Shown here piece after piece: positions 35,216-42,703 of a DNA stretch of 46,774 nucleotides. This DNA is from a bacterium (lineage in GTDB: Bacteria > Patescibacteriota > Gracilibacteria > Peribacterales > Peribacteraceae). The notes under the pieces were generated by a model. The model saw only the letters and a program-made list of their open reading frames with translations. It was not told the DNA's origin and searched no databases. The stretch is from NCBI GenBank assembly GCA_027623015.1, contig JAQBVR010000008.1:1-46774 (forward strand). Reading direction: 5' to 3'. The translations under genes were made by a program, and so were the position numbers. The number at the start of each line of letters is the position of its first letter. Within the stretch, counting starts at the first letter, position 1.

Positions 35216-35305
35216 AGAAATAAGAACAAGAAGGAGGGCACACGCACAAGTTTCCTCATGGTGACGACATGTCGAGTATCATGCCTATCCCCCCTTCTTG
35301 GGATC

Positions 35306-35348
35306 GTCCACTGCGCATTCAATGCGGCGAGCAATGAATGCCGTGGAC
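35306..35348. other. Two-part stem-loop
   Basis: GTCCAC (35306-35311) pairs with GTGGAC (35343-35348), and inside it GCATTC (35315-35320) pairs with GAATGC (35336-35341). Confidence 0.55.
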
Positions 35349-35420
35349 AACCCATATATCAATGAATAAATGAACTAAATGGCATCCTATAGCCCACAGC
35401 ATGGTACTGTCGAGTGTTTT

Positions 35421-35458
35421 TAAGAAAAAACCGGCTTTCGTCGCGATGGACGAAAGCC
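35421..35458 (-). terminator. Intrinsic terminator of the 72-aa protein gene
   Basis: On the minus strand a 10-bp stem GGCTTTCGTC/GACGAAAGCC (35449-35458 with 35433-35442) is followed by GG and six T, 31 nt after the stop codon of the gene at 35489. Confidence 0.85.
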
Positions 35459-35488
35459 AGTAGTGGATCCAATAAGTTCCGAGTTGTG

Positions 35489-35707
35489 TTAATTTTGAGA
35501 GAGAGTGCTTAGCTGGTCGTAGCGTGATCGTACTGCTTCAAGTAGCTCTGTTCGTTGTTCTGCACGGCTGGCGAGACCTTCTGCACTGTAGAAGTCTTCG
35601 CCACAGAGTGTCATCTCGCACATGCCGAACCCTGGGGTTCGAAACACTGCGCTGGCCATAATCAAAATGTCGATGTGGCCATTGCTCTTTGGTTGTGGGG
35701 AACTCAT
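35489..35707 (-). CDS. Small hypothetical protein (72 aa)
   Basis: Starts MSSPQPKSNGHID and ends with a helical LEAVRSRYDQLSTLSQN. The frame is open to 35782, but ATG 35707 has TAGGAG about 11 nt upstream, one of the few real Shine-Dalgarno sequences in this window, and an intrinsic terminator follows the stop. It is soluble, has two Cys near the middle, and belongs to no family I recognise. Its GC-rich codons and SD-type start differ from the leaderless neighbours and resemble the small gene at 46025-46390, which may point to a shared, later origin. Confidence 0.65.
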   Translation of the reverse strand: MSSPQPKSNGHIDILIMASAVFRTPGFGMCEMTLCGEDFYSAEGLASRAEQRTELLEAVRSRYDQLSTLSQN

Positions 35708-36229
35708 AAGCGTCGTGCTCCTACTGTGAAGTGAAAAATGAATTGCTCGTCTCACTGGACGTTCTGCGACAGCTGTAACCATCTGTAACCTCTCTTTCTG
35801 AAAGTTTCTTTGACCACCCGGAACTCTTACCCTTTACATTGGGGCTGCATGTTCTGGTTTCCCATGCGCCCTCATACGACAGAAGGAGCAAGACACGAGT
35901 GGTCGGTCGATGATGTAAATGAACAAAAGCCCCGCTTCTTGTGAAAGGGGACTGCTGCTATATGAGAAATTTATTTATATTTCATACAGCGTCCCTCTTC
36001 TCTTAATAGAGAGAGTGATATGCACTGTGATGAGACGAGAATTGCTCATAAGAGATAAAAAAATAACCCTTCACTCTGGTAGGAGGAGGGCAGCAATAGA
36101 AGAAAAATTATATTATGCAGTTGCCCCCTGTCCTAGCTTAGAGACGGTAATCGGGTGGCTGTGCTTGATGGATAGATTACTCACACCCCTATTATAGGCT
36201 TTTTCGCTTATGCGTCAAATGTTAATACG

Positions 36230-36264
36230 TTACTGGTTACTGGTTACTGGTTACTGGTTACTGG
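36230..36264 (+). repeat. Perfect heptanucleotide tandem repeat upstream of murJ
   Basis: Five exact copies of TTACTGG, ending 24 nt before the murJ start codon and 11 nt before its -10 candidate, so it occupies the -35 region. Confidence 0.9.
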
Positions 36265-36275
36265 TTTACATGTGG

Positions 36276-36281
36276 TATTCT
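36276..36281 (+). promoter_or_regulatory. Candidate -10 box of murJ
   Basis: TATTCT preceded by TGTGG, 7 nt before the ATG. No good -35 is visible because the heptamer array lies there. Confidence 0.4.
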
Positions 36282-36288
36282 TTATTAA

Positions 36289-37593
36289 ATGAATCGCTTA
36301 ACATCTATCTTCGGCCAGCATCGTATATTAGGAGGTGCATTGGTTTTGGCTACATTGCAGCTTGGAGCGTCGATAATGGGATTGATACGAGATCGTGTAC
36401 TTGCGAAGACATTCCCTGGGCTCGATACAGTCGATGTTTACATCTCTGCATTTCGCCCAAGTGACCTCCTGTTTCAGATGTGCATCATGGCGGCGTTCTC
36501 TGTGGCACTGGTTCCACTCCTTGCACACTACAAGTCGAAAGATGAGATGCAGCATATGTCCGACCTACTCAGTAGCACGGTAGCAGTTGCTGCACTTGTA
36601 TTTGGAGCCATCACTCTTGTCATCGCTGCAGCATTTGAAAACATCGCTCCACTTCTTACGCAGTTTCGTGGAGAGTCCTTGGAGCTGTACATTCATTTTG
36701 GACGTATTGCCCTGCTGACAAACTTCTTGTTCGTCTTTGGCAATGCATTTGGACAGTACCTCATCACCATTCAGCGCTATTGGCTCTATGGAATCACACC
36801 CATCCTCTATACCCTTGGGACTATCCTTGGAACGATCTACCTAACACCTGTGTATGGTGACTTTGGTCCTATCTATGGAACACTTATAGGATCCATCGTT
36901 TATGTAGTGGTTCGTTTTATCGCAATATACAGAGCAGGGTACAGACCACATCTGACGATCTGGCATCCTGACCTCTCCGAAGTAGGCCGCCTCATGCTTC
37001 CACGCATGGTGGCACTTGGTACACTACAACTTGAGCTTCTCCTTTTCGATAGTGTGGCATCTGGACTTGAGGCAGGTTCGGTAACCATCAACGCATATGC
37101 GAGAAACTTCCAGTCCGTTGCAGTTGGTGTAGCAGGCATAGCTCTTGCTCAGTCTGCATTTTCTCTCCTTAGTCAGTCTGCAGCGGCAGGGTCTTCAGAT
37201 AGGTTTTGGATCTACCTTCGAAAGGGAATCTTCTTCATGCTCTTGCTTACTATTCCTGGGGCCATCGCGCTCGTACTTCTTACTCCAGTCGCGGCGATGC
37301 TCGTACACTTAGAGCATGTACTACCGGTATTTTCTGGCTGTATTCTTCTCTATGCCATCTCTATACCGTTCGAGAGTATCAACCATCTATTGCTCCGTTC
37401 TTTCTATGCACTCAAGAATACGCTTACTCCAGCTATCTTCAGTGTACTCAATGGTACAGCTGCAATAGCATTTGCATGGTTCCTTGCTCCTCGATTTGGT
37501 GTCTACAGCATTGCCATCGGATTTACGATAGGGCAGATCATCCAGTTGATCGGGCTGAGTTTCTTGCTTCCGAGGTATGTGAAGCGAATATAG
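36289..37593 (+). CDS. murJ: Lipid II flippase MurJ (MviN family)
   Basis: A 434-aa polytopic protein of the MOP exporter superfamily that moves lipid-linked peptidoglycan precursor to the outer face of the membrane. About twelve hydrophobic segments are visible. Family features include LGASIMGLIRDRVLAKTFPG near the N-terminus, the DVYISAFRPSDLLF segment, GFGNAFGQY-like VFGNAFGQYL, and LLLRSFYALKNTLTP in the C-terminal half. It is shorter than typical MurJ (about 510 aa, 14 helices), with the last helices missing, as is common in reduced genomes. It probably works with MurC, encoded 7 kb away. It is transcribed alone, with a heptamer repeat in its promoter region and another after its stop. 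Confidence 0.9.
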   Translation: MNRLTSIFGQHRILGGALVLATLQLGASIMGLIRDRVLAKTFPGLDTVDVYISAFRPSDLLFQMCIMAAFSVALVPLLAHYKSKDEMQHMSDLLSSTVAVAALVFGAITLVIAAAFENIAPLLTQFRGESLELYIHFGRIALLTNFLFVFGNAFGQYLITIQRYWLYGITPILYTLGTILGTIYLTPVYGDFGPIYGTLIGSIVYVVVRFIAIYRAGYRPHLTIWHPDLSEVGRLMLPRMVALGTLQLELLLFDSVASGLEAGSVTINAYARNFQSVAVGVAGIALAQSAFSLLSQSAAAGSSDRFWIYLRKGIFFMLLLTIPGAIALVLLTPVAAMLVHLEHVLPVFSGCILLYAISIPFESINHLLLRSFYALKNTLTPAIFSVLNGTAAIAFAWFLAPRFGVYSIAIGFTIGQIIQLIGLSFLLPRYVKRI

Positions 37594-37604
37594 TTCTGAT
37601 TTCC

Positions 37605-37639
37605 GAGTTATGGGTTGTGAGTTATAAGTTGTTAGTTAA
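37605..37639 (+). repeat. Degenerate heptanucleotide repeat after murJ
   Basis: Five 7-bp units with consensus rAGTTrT: GAGTTAT, GGGTTGT, GAGTTAT, AAGTTGT, TAGTTAA. They start 11 nt after the murJ stop codon. Confidence 0.65.
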
Positions 37640-37671
37640 ATACTTGATCTCAATACACAACAGATAAGTGG

Positions 37672-37950
37672 TCAGTGCCATTCATGATCTATTTCAAAAG
37701 AAGTGTAGCCGAAGTCATCGACTGGCTGTACAAATATTCTTTCTACTTTTGCAGATGGTGGTCCTGTGTGACACCATTTTTCAAATCGATCGACGGCCTC
37801 TTGTGGACCTTCAATGTGCATCTCGACATTCCCCTCATCTGTATTTCTAACCCATCCTTTTAGTCCCATAGCTACAGCGATATCACGTGATGTTGCACGG
37901 AAGAATACTTCTTGTACGCGGCCAGATACGGTGATCTGCTTTGCGGTCAT
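37672..37950 (-). CDS. acyP: Acylphosphatase
   Basis: A 92-aa single-domain enzyme that hydrolyses acyl-phosphates such as acetyl- or carbamoyl-phosphate. It has the two catalytic residues in their motifs: Arg18 in GRVQEVFFRATSR (the usual GRVQGVGFR) and Asn36 in GWVRNTDEGNVE. The length is normal. On the minus strand a perfect TATAAT (37957-37962) ends 6 nt before the ATG, and TGTACA (37981-37986) is an 18-nt-spaced -35, so it is probably leaderless and monocistronic. Confidence 0.95.
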   Translation of the reverse strand: MTAKQITVSGRVQEVFFRATSRDIAVAMGLKGWVRNTDEGNVEMHIEGPQEAVDRFEKWCHTGPPSAKVERIFVQPVDDFGYTSFEIDHEWH

Positions 37951-37956
37951 ATATGG

Positions 37957-37986
37957 ATTATATTATCCCATATAGTATTATGTACA
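37957..37986 (-). promoter_or_regulatory. Promoter of the acylphosphatase gene
   Basis: Minus strand: TGTACA (37981-37986), 18-nt spacer, TATAAT (37957-37962), then 6 nt to the ATG. Confidence 0.6.
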
Positions 37987-38079
37987 TTGTATTATTGTCT
38001 GAATGTGTTTATGTCTATATTAGTACCAAAATTAAAAAACAAGAAGCGTTGACTAAAGAAGCAGAAGAAATATATGAAA

Positions 38080-38625
38080 CTACTTCCTTTTTGCTTGAGT
38101 GAACTCAAGTTCGACAGGTGTTTCACGGTCGAAGATGAGTACCATAACGTTGATCTTTCCTTTGTTTACATCGACGCTGTCCACTGAACCTTCGTAGTTT
38201 TTGAACGGACCATCGACGATGACGACAAGGTCACCTACTTGGAAGTCACTCTTGAACTTCGCCTCTTGTTCGCCGACACGACGTTCGATGACACCATACT
38301 CATCTGGTGTAACAGGAACAGGGATGTTTCCAGATCCAACGAATCCTGTAACGTTTGGTGTGTTTCGTACAAGGTACCAGCTTTGGTCTGTAACGATCAT
38401 GTTTACGAGAACGTAACCTGGAAAAAGTTTTTTTTCTTCTTCTACAGGTTCTCCTTTGCGGAAGGTTAGCTGCTTCTCTTTTGGTACTTGCACATCGAAG
38501 ATGTAGTCCTGCATTCCCATAGACTCAATTCGCTGTCCAAGTGCTTGTTTTACAGCATCTTCGTATCCTGCGTATGTGTGAACGACGTACCAGTTTTTTC
38601 CTGCATTGGGATCTTGCTTTACCAT
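38080..38625 (-). CDS. nusG: Transcription termination/antitermination factor NusG
   Basis: A 181-aa protein that binds RNA polymerase and links it to Rho or the ribosome. The NGN domain runs from KNWYVVHTYAGYE through FPGYVLVNM to the region around NVTGFVGSG, and the KOW domain carries GDLVVIVDGPFKNYEG. The frame extends to GTG 38658, but that would overlap secE; ATG 38625 gives the normal length and lies 4 nt after the secE stop. It is not followed by rplK-rplA as in most bacteria. Confidence 0.96.
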   Translation of the reverse strand: MVKQDPNAGKNWYVVHTYAGYEDAVKQALGQRIESMGMQDYIFDVQVPKEKQLTFRKGEPVEEEKKLFPGYVLVNMIVTDQSWYLVRNTPNVTGFVGSGNIPVPVTPDEYGVIERRVGEQEAKFKSDFQVGDLVVIVDGPFKNYEGSVDSVDVNKGKINVMVLIFDRETPVELEFTQAKRK

Positions 38626-38629
38626 ATGT

Positions 38630-38818
38630 TTAGACGAGAGAAAGTAAGAAACGGACACCTTGAGCTAGAAGGTAATCTAGAAAACCAAAGAGACCAGAAG
38701 ATACTGCTACGAATATCAATACGATAGTAGAGAGTCGAATAGACTGCTGCCTCGTAGGCCAGCGCACATGGTGCAGCTCGGCAATTGCATCGTTGATGTA
38801 GTTAGTGATAGCGCTCAT
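38630..38818 (-). CDS. secE: Preprotein translocase subunit SecE
   Basis: A 62-aa single-span protein: an amphipathic helix with ELHHVRWPTRQQS, the conserved W-P-(T/S)-R motif before the membrane helix, and one transmembrane segment (about 31-52). It stabilises SecY in the membrane. AGGAAG lies 5 nt before the ATG, an SD-like sequence that is rare in this window. It forms the standard secE-nusG pair with a 4-nt gap. Confidence 0.93.
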   Translation of the reverse strand: MSAITNYINDAIAELHHVRWPTRQQSIRLSTIVLIFVAVSSGLFGFLDYLLAQGVRFLLSLV

Positions 38819-38928
38819 ATTTCTTCCTGAAAAAGCCCCGACAGGACTAAGTACGTATTCATTTTACTCCAGATGGGGTCATATGCAAGGAAAAGGTACT
38901 AATAGCATCTAGGAGTGCAAAAGGGTAA

Positions 38929-38958
38929 TTGTACTAAATTAATATAGTAGTGTATAAT
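38929..38958 (+). promoter_or_regulatory. Promoter of the arginase-like gene
   Basis: TTGTAC (38929-38934), 18-nt spacer, TATAAT (38953-38958). The ATG at 38967 is 8 nt further on. Confidence 0.6.
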
Positions 38959-38966
38959 ATATATAT

Positions 38967-40448
38967 ATGAATGAAAACCTTTCTGAGCAACAGAATCCCC
39001 ATAGCAGCCAGACATGGAGGTATATTCCTGAAAATCTTGAAGATACGACAATAGATGTCGTCATGTATCCTACAGATCTAGGGAAGCCAACTGTAGGAAC
39101 TGCTAAAGGGCCTGAATATATAATGGATAACGGACTAGAGCACTACCTCAGCACTACAATAAAAATGAATGTACGAAAGTTGTTTGGAAATAAGGGTGTA
39201 GATGCAACATATAGAGAACCAGATGATGTTATGCTACTTCCTAATACAACAAAAAATCAGGAAGGTATCATCATTGCGGGGAAGAATGCAGCAGATAGAG
39301 TTGAGCAATCACTGCATGATGGAAATAAAGTTCTTACGTTACGTGGTGATCATTCAGGATTGCATGATGTAGCAGGAGCTCTGCGACATACAAAGGGTGA
39401 GATGGGAATGGTGTATATCGATACTCATTTTGATTTGCAAAATCCTGAAACATCTACTTCACACAATGCTCATGGTATGCCACTTCGAACGCTACTTGGC
39501 GATGGAGGTTCACTTAATGCAATTATGGAAAATACACCTGCACTTAAAGGTGAAAACTTAGTAATCATTGGTATCTCTGAACCTGACCCTGAAGAATTTG
39601 AATTTTTAGAGAAACATCCTGAAATTGCTGTTTTTACTACGTTGGATATAAAGACAAGGGGTTGGCCTGAAGTTTTCAAGGCTATAGATGAAGTGCAGTC
39701 TCGTGTTCCTGTTTGGTTTGATATGGATGTTGACTCTTTGCAAGGTGGTGCTACACCAATGGAGGGCGGAGAAATGTCTCATCAAGATTTAAAAGATATA
39801 GCTTCATTTGTAGGCAGTAATGCCAAAAAGGCAGACAGGCATGGTGTTGTTGGTATTGGCATAGCAGAGTTCTTGCCACCAGATCCAAACGCAAAGAGAA
39901 AGGATCGCAAAGCACAGGAAGAGAGAGCAGATGTCACTATAAATACTATCAAAAGTGTTACATCGAGATTACTGGGTGCAAGTAAGCCAGAGTTGCATGA
40001 ATATGATCCAGTTGCATCAGTTAGAGCGCAAACATATACTACAAGATCACGATTCAAAAAAGCGGGGATATTGGCTACAGCAGCTTCTGCTGCTGCTATT
40101 GTGGTAGGGTCAGTTGGCTCATATTTTCAGTCGCCAGTAAGCACGTCTATCGACAATACAAACGTTGCTACAGCAACATCTCCAGATGATATGCAAAAAT
40201 TGATATATAGTAGGCTTCAGCACAAGTTTAGAGAGAATTTACAAAACTATAATAATCCTGATCGTGCTAATGCGTCAGATATACATTTTTTAGAAATGGT
40301 ATCGGAAGTTCAATATGCATATGATTTGTCACCAGATGATGAAACGAGAGGTGCTGTTGGTCGTTATGTTTTAAGTATCATTAGCCAAGAACTCGATTCA
40401 ACAAAATGTACAGAGACGTTCAATGCAGTGATTTCTAAAGTTAGCTAA
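38967..40448 (+). CDS. Arginase/agmatinase-fold protein with C-terminal membrane anchor
   Basis: A 493-aa protein. Residues ~28-335 are a ureohydrolase domain; the family hydrolyses guanidino compounds (arginine, agmatine, formiminoglutamate) with two Mn ions. All six expected ligands are visible: H129 in LRGDHSG, D152/H154/D156 in YIDTHFD, and D252 and D254 in WFDMDVD. The SHNAHGMPL block parallels the family's substrate loop. Unlike known arginases (about 300 aa), it continues with a basic linker, a membrane segment (ILATAASAAAIVVGSVGSYF, about 367-387) and ~105 mostly polar residues. This suggests a tail-anchored enzyme facing the cytoplasm. The substrate is unknown. No arginine or polyamine gene is nearby. 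Leaderless promoter. Confidence 0.85.
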   Translation: MNENLSEQQNPHSSQTWRYIPENLEDTTIDVVMYPTDLGKPTVGTAKGPEYIMDNGLEHYLSTTIKMNVRKLFGNKGVDATYREPDDVMLLPNTTKNQEGIIIAGKNAADRVEQSLHDGNKVLTLRGDHSGLHDVAGALRHTKGEMGMVYIDTHFDLQNPETSTSHNAHGMPLRTLLGDGGSLNAIMENTPALKGENLVIIGISEPDPEEFEFLEKHPEIAVFTTLDIKTRGWPEVFKAIDEVQSRVPVWFDMDVDSLQGGATPMEGGEMSHQDLKDIASFVGSNAKKADRHGVVGIGIAEFLPPDPNAKRKDRKAQEERADVTINTIKSVTSRLLGASKPELHEYDPVASVRAQTYTTRSRFKKAGILATAASAAAIVVGSVGSYFQSPVSTSIDNTNVATATSPDDMQKLIYSRLQHKFRENLQNYNNPDRANASDIHFLEMVSEVQYAYDLSPDDETRGAVGRYVLSIISQELDSTKCTETFNAVISKVS

Positions 40449-40453
40449 GTAGT

Positions 40454-41077
40454 CTAGAACCCATAATTCGGCAGCTCCAGCGCATGGATCTTGGTAATAG
40501 GTAGTGCTATGAACCATACACGACCCTTTACGTTCTTTTCGAGGACATAGGGGCTGTGGCCACCTCCATTTTCTGTGAAGCTGCGAGAGTCTAGACTTCC
40601 TTGTCTATTGTCTCCAAGAAGGAAATAGCTTCCTTTGGGTACTGCAAAGCCCTTTTCTTTGGTATTTCCACTTGTTGGAGGGTGTTGGTAGGTTTTTCCT
40701 GCGTTGCGGTCGCTGAGGTATGGTTCATCGAGTTCTATTTCTTTATGTGTTCCCGCAGGAGTGAGGTACACCAGACCATTTCGAATGGAGATCTTGTCCT
40801 CTGGAAGACCGATGATGCGTTTTACGTAGTGCTTTTTTGGCTCATTTGGTGGCCGAAAGATAACGATGTCTCCGCGATCTGGCTTGCCGATGAAGTAGCC
40901 AAGCTTATTAATAATGATGTATTCCTGATGCTCCAGAGTTTCAAGCATGGAATTCCCTTCTACCTGAAATGGTGAGATGAGAAATGTGCGGATTGCAACG
41001 ACGATACCCACAATGATGACGATGTTAAGAACAACATCAAACAGGTGAAACCATATACTGGAACGAGCTTTAGTCAT
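40454..41077 (-). CDS. lepB: Signal peptidase I
   Basis: A 207-aa membrane serine protease that removes signal peptides from exported proteins, such as the two surface proteins here. One N-terminal membrane helix (about 14-34), then box B with catalytic Ser43 in GNSM, the YIIINKLGY and RGDIVIF segments, catalytic Lys86 in YVKRIIGLP, and the box E motif LGDNRQGSLDSR. Upstream ATGs exist in frame (41095, 41113), but TATACT at 41085-41090 with ATGACT at 41108-41113 makes ATG 41077, 7 nt after the -10, the likely leaderless start. It is convergent with the arginase-like gene and divergent from the PH-domain gene. Confidence 0.93.
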   Translation of the reverse strand: MTKARSSIWFHLFDVVLNIVIIVGIVVAIRTFLISPFQVEGNSMLETLEHQEYIIINKLGYFIGKPDRGDIVIFRPPNEPKKHYVKRIIGLPEDKISIRNGLVYLTPAGTHKEIELDEPYLSDRNAGKTYQHPPTSGNTKEKGFAVPKGSYFLLGDNRQGSLDSRSFTENGGGHSPYVLEKNVKGRVWFIALPITKIHALELPNYGF

Positions 41078-41084
41078 TATATGG

Positions 41085-41134
41085 AGTATAGACATAAAAT
41101 GCTCTCTAGTCATCTCCTTCTATGTTGCTACAAT
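41085..41134. promoter_or_regulatory. Overlapping divergent promoters of lepB and the PH-domain gene
   Basis: Minus strand: ATGACT (41108-41113), 17-nt spacer, TATACT (41085-41090), ATG 41077. Plus strand: TAGTCA (41107-41112), 16-nt spacer, TACAAT (41129-41134), ATG 41141. The two -35 hexamers share the same bases, so only one polymerase could bind at a time. Start codons are 63 nt apart and both genes would be leaderless. Confidence 0.6.
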
Positions 41135-41140
41135 GCTTAT

Positions 41141-41764
41141 ATGCATAAGCTCAATTCGTTCTTCTTTCGCCGGCACCTAGATAACGAAGAAACACTTCTT
41201 ATGGTCGTGCATAAGCACTGGCTTATAGGGATCAAATTTCTCTTCTGGCCAACTACTTCTTTCTTTGCTGCGTGGTGGGCTCTGTATAATCTTCCGATTT
41301 ATGCCATCTTTTATGTAGCTGCTATATGGGCAACTGTGTCTTTGATCTGGTGGTTTCGAAATTTTTTTGATTACTACCTTGATGCTTGGATCATCTCAGA
41401 CCAAGGCATCATGGATGTGGAGTGGCATGGCTGGTTTCATCGTGAGTCTACTCGTGTACTTTTTAGTGACATTCAAGGTGTGAGTTATGAGATTAATGGG
41501 ATTGCAGCAACTATGCTTGGTTTTGGATGTATTTCTGTAGAAAAGGTTTCTACAGGAAATGTCATCGAGTTAGATTATGTTCCAGAGCCACGTAAAGTGG
41601 AAAAGGTAATCTTGAAAAATATGGAAGGGTACATGCATAATAAAAATCTCAAGGACTCACGCCATGTACAAGAGATCCTTTCACAGATGGTCGCAAACGA
41701 GATACAATTACAAGAATTATCAGAAGAGGATGATAACGAAGATGATTCCGAAGATGATATCTGA
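41141..41764 (+). CDS. Bacterial PH-domain (YdbS-like) membrane protein
   Basis: A 207-aa protein. The N-terminus RRHLDNEETLLMVVHKHW is followed by two membrane helices (about 25-70) and a bacterial pleckstrin-homology-like domain (about 75-165: DYYLDAWIISDQGIMDVEWHGWFHRES, here given as the family's strand pattern) with GFGCISVEKVSTG. The C-terminus is a run of Glu/Asp. The open frame begins at 41045, but that would overlap lepB's promoter. ATG 41141 has TACAAT 6 nt before it. Function of this family is unclear; some members are membrane-stress or competence related. The next gene starts within its stop codon (TGATG). Confidence 0.82.
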   Translation: MHKLNSFFFRRHLDNEETLLMVVHKHWLIGIKFLFWPTTSFFAAWWALYNLPIYAIFYVAAIWATVSLIWWFRNFFDYYLDAWIISDQGIMDVEWHGWFHRESTRVLFSDIQGVSYEINGIAATMLGFGCISVEKVSTGNVIELDYVPEPRKVEKVILKNMEGYMHNKNLKDSRHVQEILSQMVANEIQLQELSEEDDNEDDSEDDI

Positions 41765-42147
41765 TGCAAATATTCATCATTCTTATTTTTCTGGCTCTTA
41801 TCCTCCTTGCATTTGTTGCGTTGAAGCTACGCAAGAGGGTGCTTTCACATGAAGACAAAAAGAAGATAGTGAAAATGTGGAAAAGTCTAAATTCTATCAA
41901 TGATCCTGCACTACGCATACTTGAAGCGGATAGCATATTCGATAAGGCACTCGGAATGCTCGGGTATACAGGTTCCGTTGCAGACAAACTCAAAGCTGTA
42001 GGGCCCCGTATAGGCAATGTAAATGCTGTCTGGTCTGTACACAAAATGCGTAACCGTATCGCGCATGAGCCAGGTACGTCTATCTCTGAGGCAGAAGCAA
42101 AGCGTGCAGTCTCTGTATTTAAAAATGCAATAGATCATCTATCATAG
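41764..42147 (+). CDS. Membrane-anchored HEPN-like protein
   Basis: A 127-aa protein with an N-terminal membrane helix (MQIFIILIFLALILLAFVA) and a helical cytoplasmic domain ending in KMRNRIAHEPG and EAKRAVSVFKNAI. The RN-x2-AH spacing resembles the R-x4-6-H motif of HEPN domains, many of which are ribonucleases or tRNA/nucleotide-binding scaffolds. It overlaps the previous stop by one base and is followed 4 nt later by pth, so it is part of a three-gene operon with a tRNA-related enzyme. No antitoxin partner is evident. The assignment rests on the motif alone. Confidence 0.7.
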   Translation: MQIFIILIFLALILLAFVALKLRKRVLSHEDKKKIVKMWKSLNSINDPALRILEADSIFDKALGMLGYTGSVADKLKAVGPRIGNVNAVWSVHKMRNRIAHEPGTSISEAEAKRAVSVFKNAIDHLS

Positions 42148-42151
42148 AATT

Positions 42152-42703
42152 ATGAAGCCATCACTTGTCATCATCGGCTTAGGTAATAGTGGTAAGTCCT
42201 ATGAAAAGACACGTCATAATGCGGGGTTCTGGGGACTTGATACATTGTCCGAGGCATATGGTGTTGGAGAATGGGAAGACAAGCAGAAGTTCATCGCACA
42301 TATCCAAGAAGCAAGAATCGTGACTATTCCTGTTCTTCTTGTAAAACCACAGACTTACATGAACTTGTCTGGTAACTGTGTACGCAAGATTGTGGACTTT
42401 TTCAAGCTCGACCCATCAAATCAAGTTCTTGTGATAAGTGATGATATAGATCTCCCTCTAGGAGATGTACGCTTAAGAGAAAAAGGAGGTCCTGGTACCC
42501 ATAATGGTCTCAAATCTATCTGTGAACAGATCGGAGAAGTGTATCCACGTATTCGAATAGGACTTGGAGATAGTCCTGCAGGATCTGATCTTGCAAGTTG
42601 GGTGCTTAGTGTTCCATCTGCAGAAGACATGAAAGTTTTGAATGATACACTTGCTGGGTTACCGGAAATGGTGAAGGAGTTTGTGTTGGGCAAGTCGGAG
42701 TAG
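42152..42703 (+). CDS. pth: Peptidyl-tRNA hydrolase
   Basis: A 183-aa enzyme that frees tRNA from prematurely released peptidyl-tRNA. Family motifs: IIGLGNSGKSYEKTRHNAGF with Asn12 and the catalytic His22, KPQTYMNLSG, the Asp-rich ISDDIDLPLG, and GGPGTHNGLKSI. Length is normal. It ends the PH-HEPN-pth operon and is followed by a non-coding GC-rich stretch. Confidence 0.96.
   Translation: MKPSLVIIGLGNSGKSYEKTRHNAGFWGLDTLSEAYGVGEWEDKQKFIAHIQEARIVTIPVLLVKPQTYMNLSGNCVRKIVDFFKLDPSNQVLVISDDIDLPLGDVRLREKGGPGTHNGLKSICEQIGEVYPRIRIGLGDSPAGSDLASWVLSVPSAEDMKVLNDTLAGLPEMVKEFVLGKSE

Larger units (their letters stand above)
34904..36288. other. Gene-poor, hairpin-rich region upstream of purL
   Basis: About 1.4 kb with one convincing small gene (35489-35707). 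The left part (34945-35460) holds at least six strong inverted repeats: 34954-35011, 35052-35069, 35107-35140, 35177-35215, 35306-35348 and 35433-35458. A 67-codon minus-strand frame (35259 down to 35056) spans some of them and cannot be excluded as a small protein, but it has no ribosome site or -10 box. I see nothing interpretable in 35783-36225 apart from a weak CCCC/GGGG hairpin near 35935; the 92-codon plus-strand frame there looks spurious. Confidence 0.5.

Noticed and set aside
35056-35259. 67-codon minus-strand frame with a YECTGTPTF segment
   Set aside because: It reads somewhat like protein, but it has no ribosome site or -10 box and its sequence is dominated by hairpin arms; kept only as an alternative in the region note.
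35919-36197. A 92-codon plus-strand frame in the purL-murJ gap
   Set aside because: Composition is unlike the neighbouring genes, there is no promoter or ribosome site, and no conserved motif.
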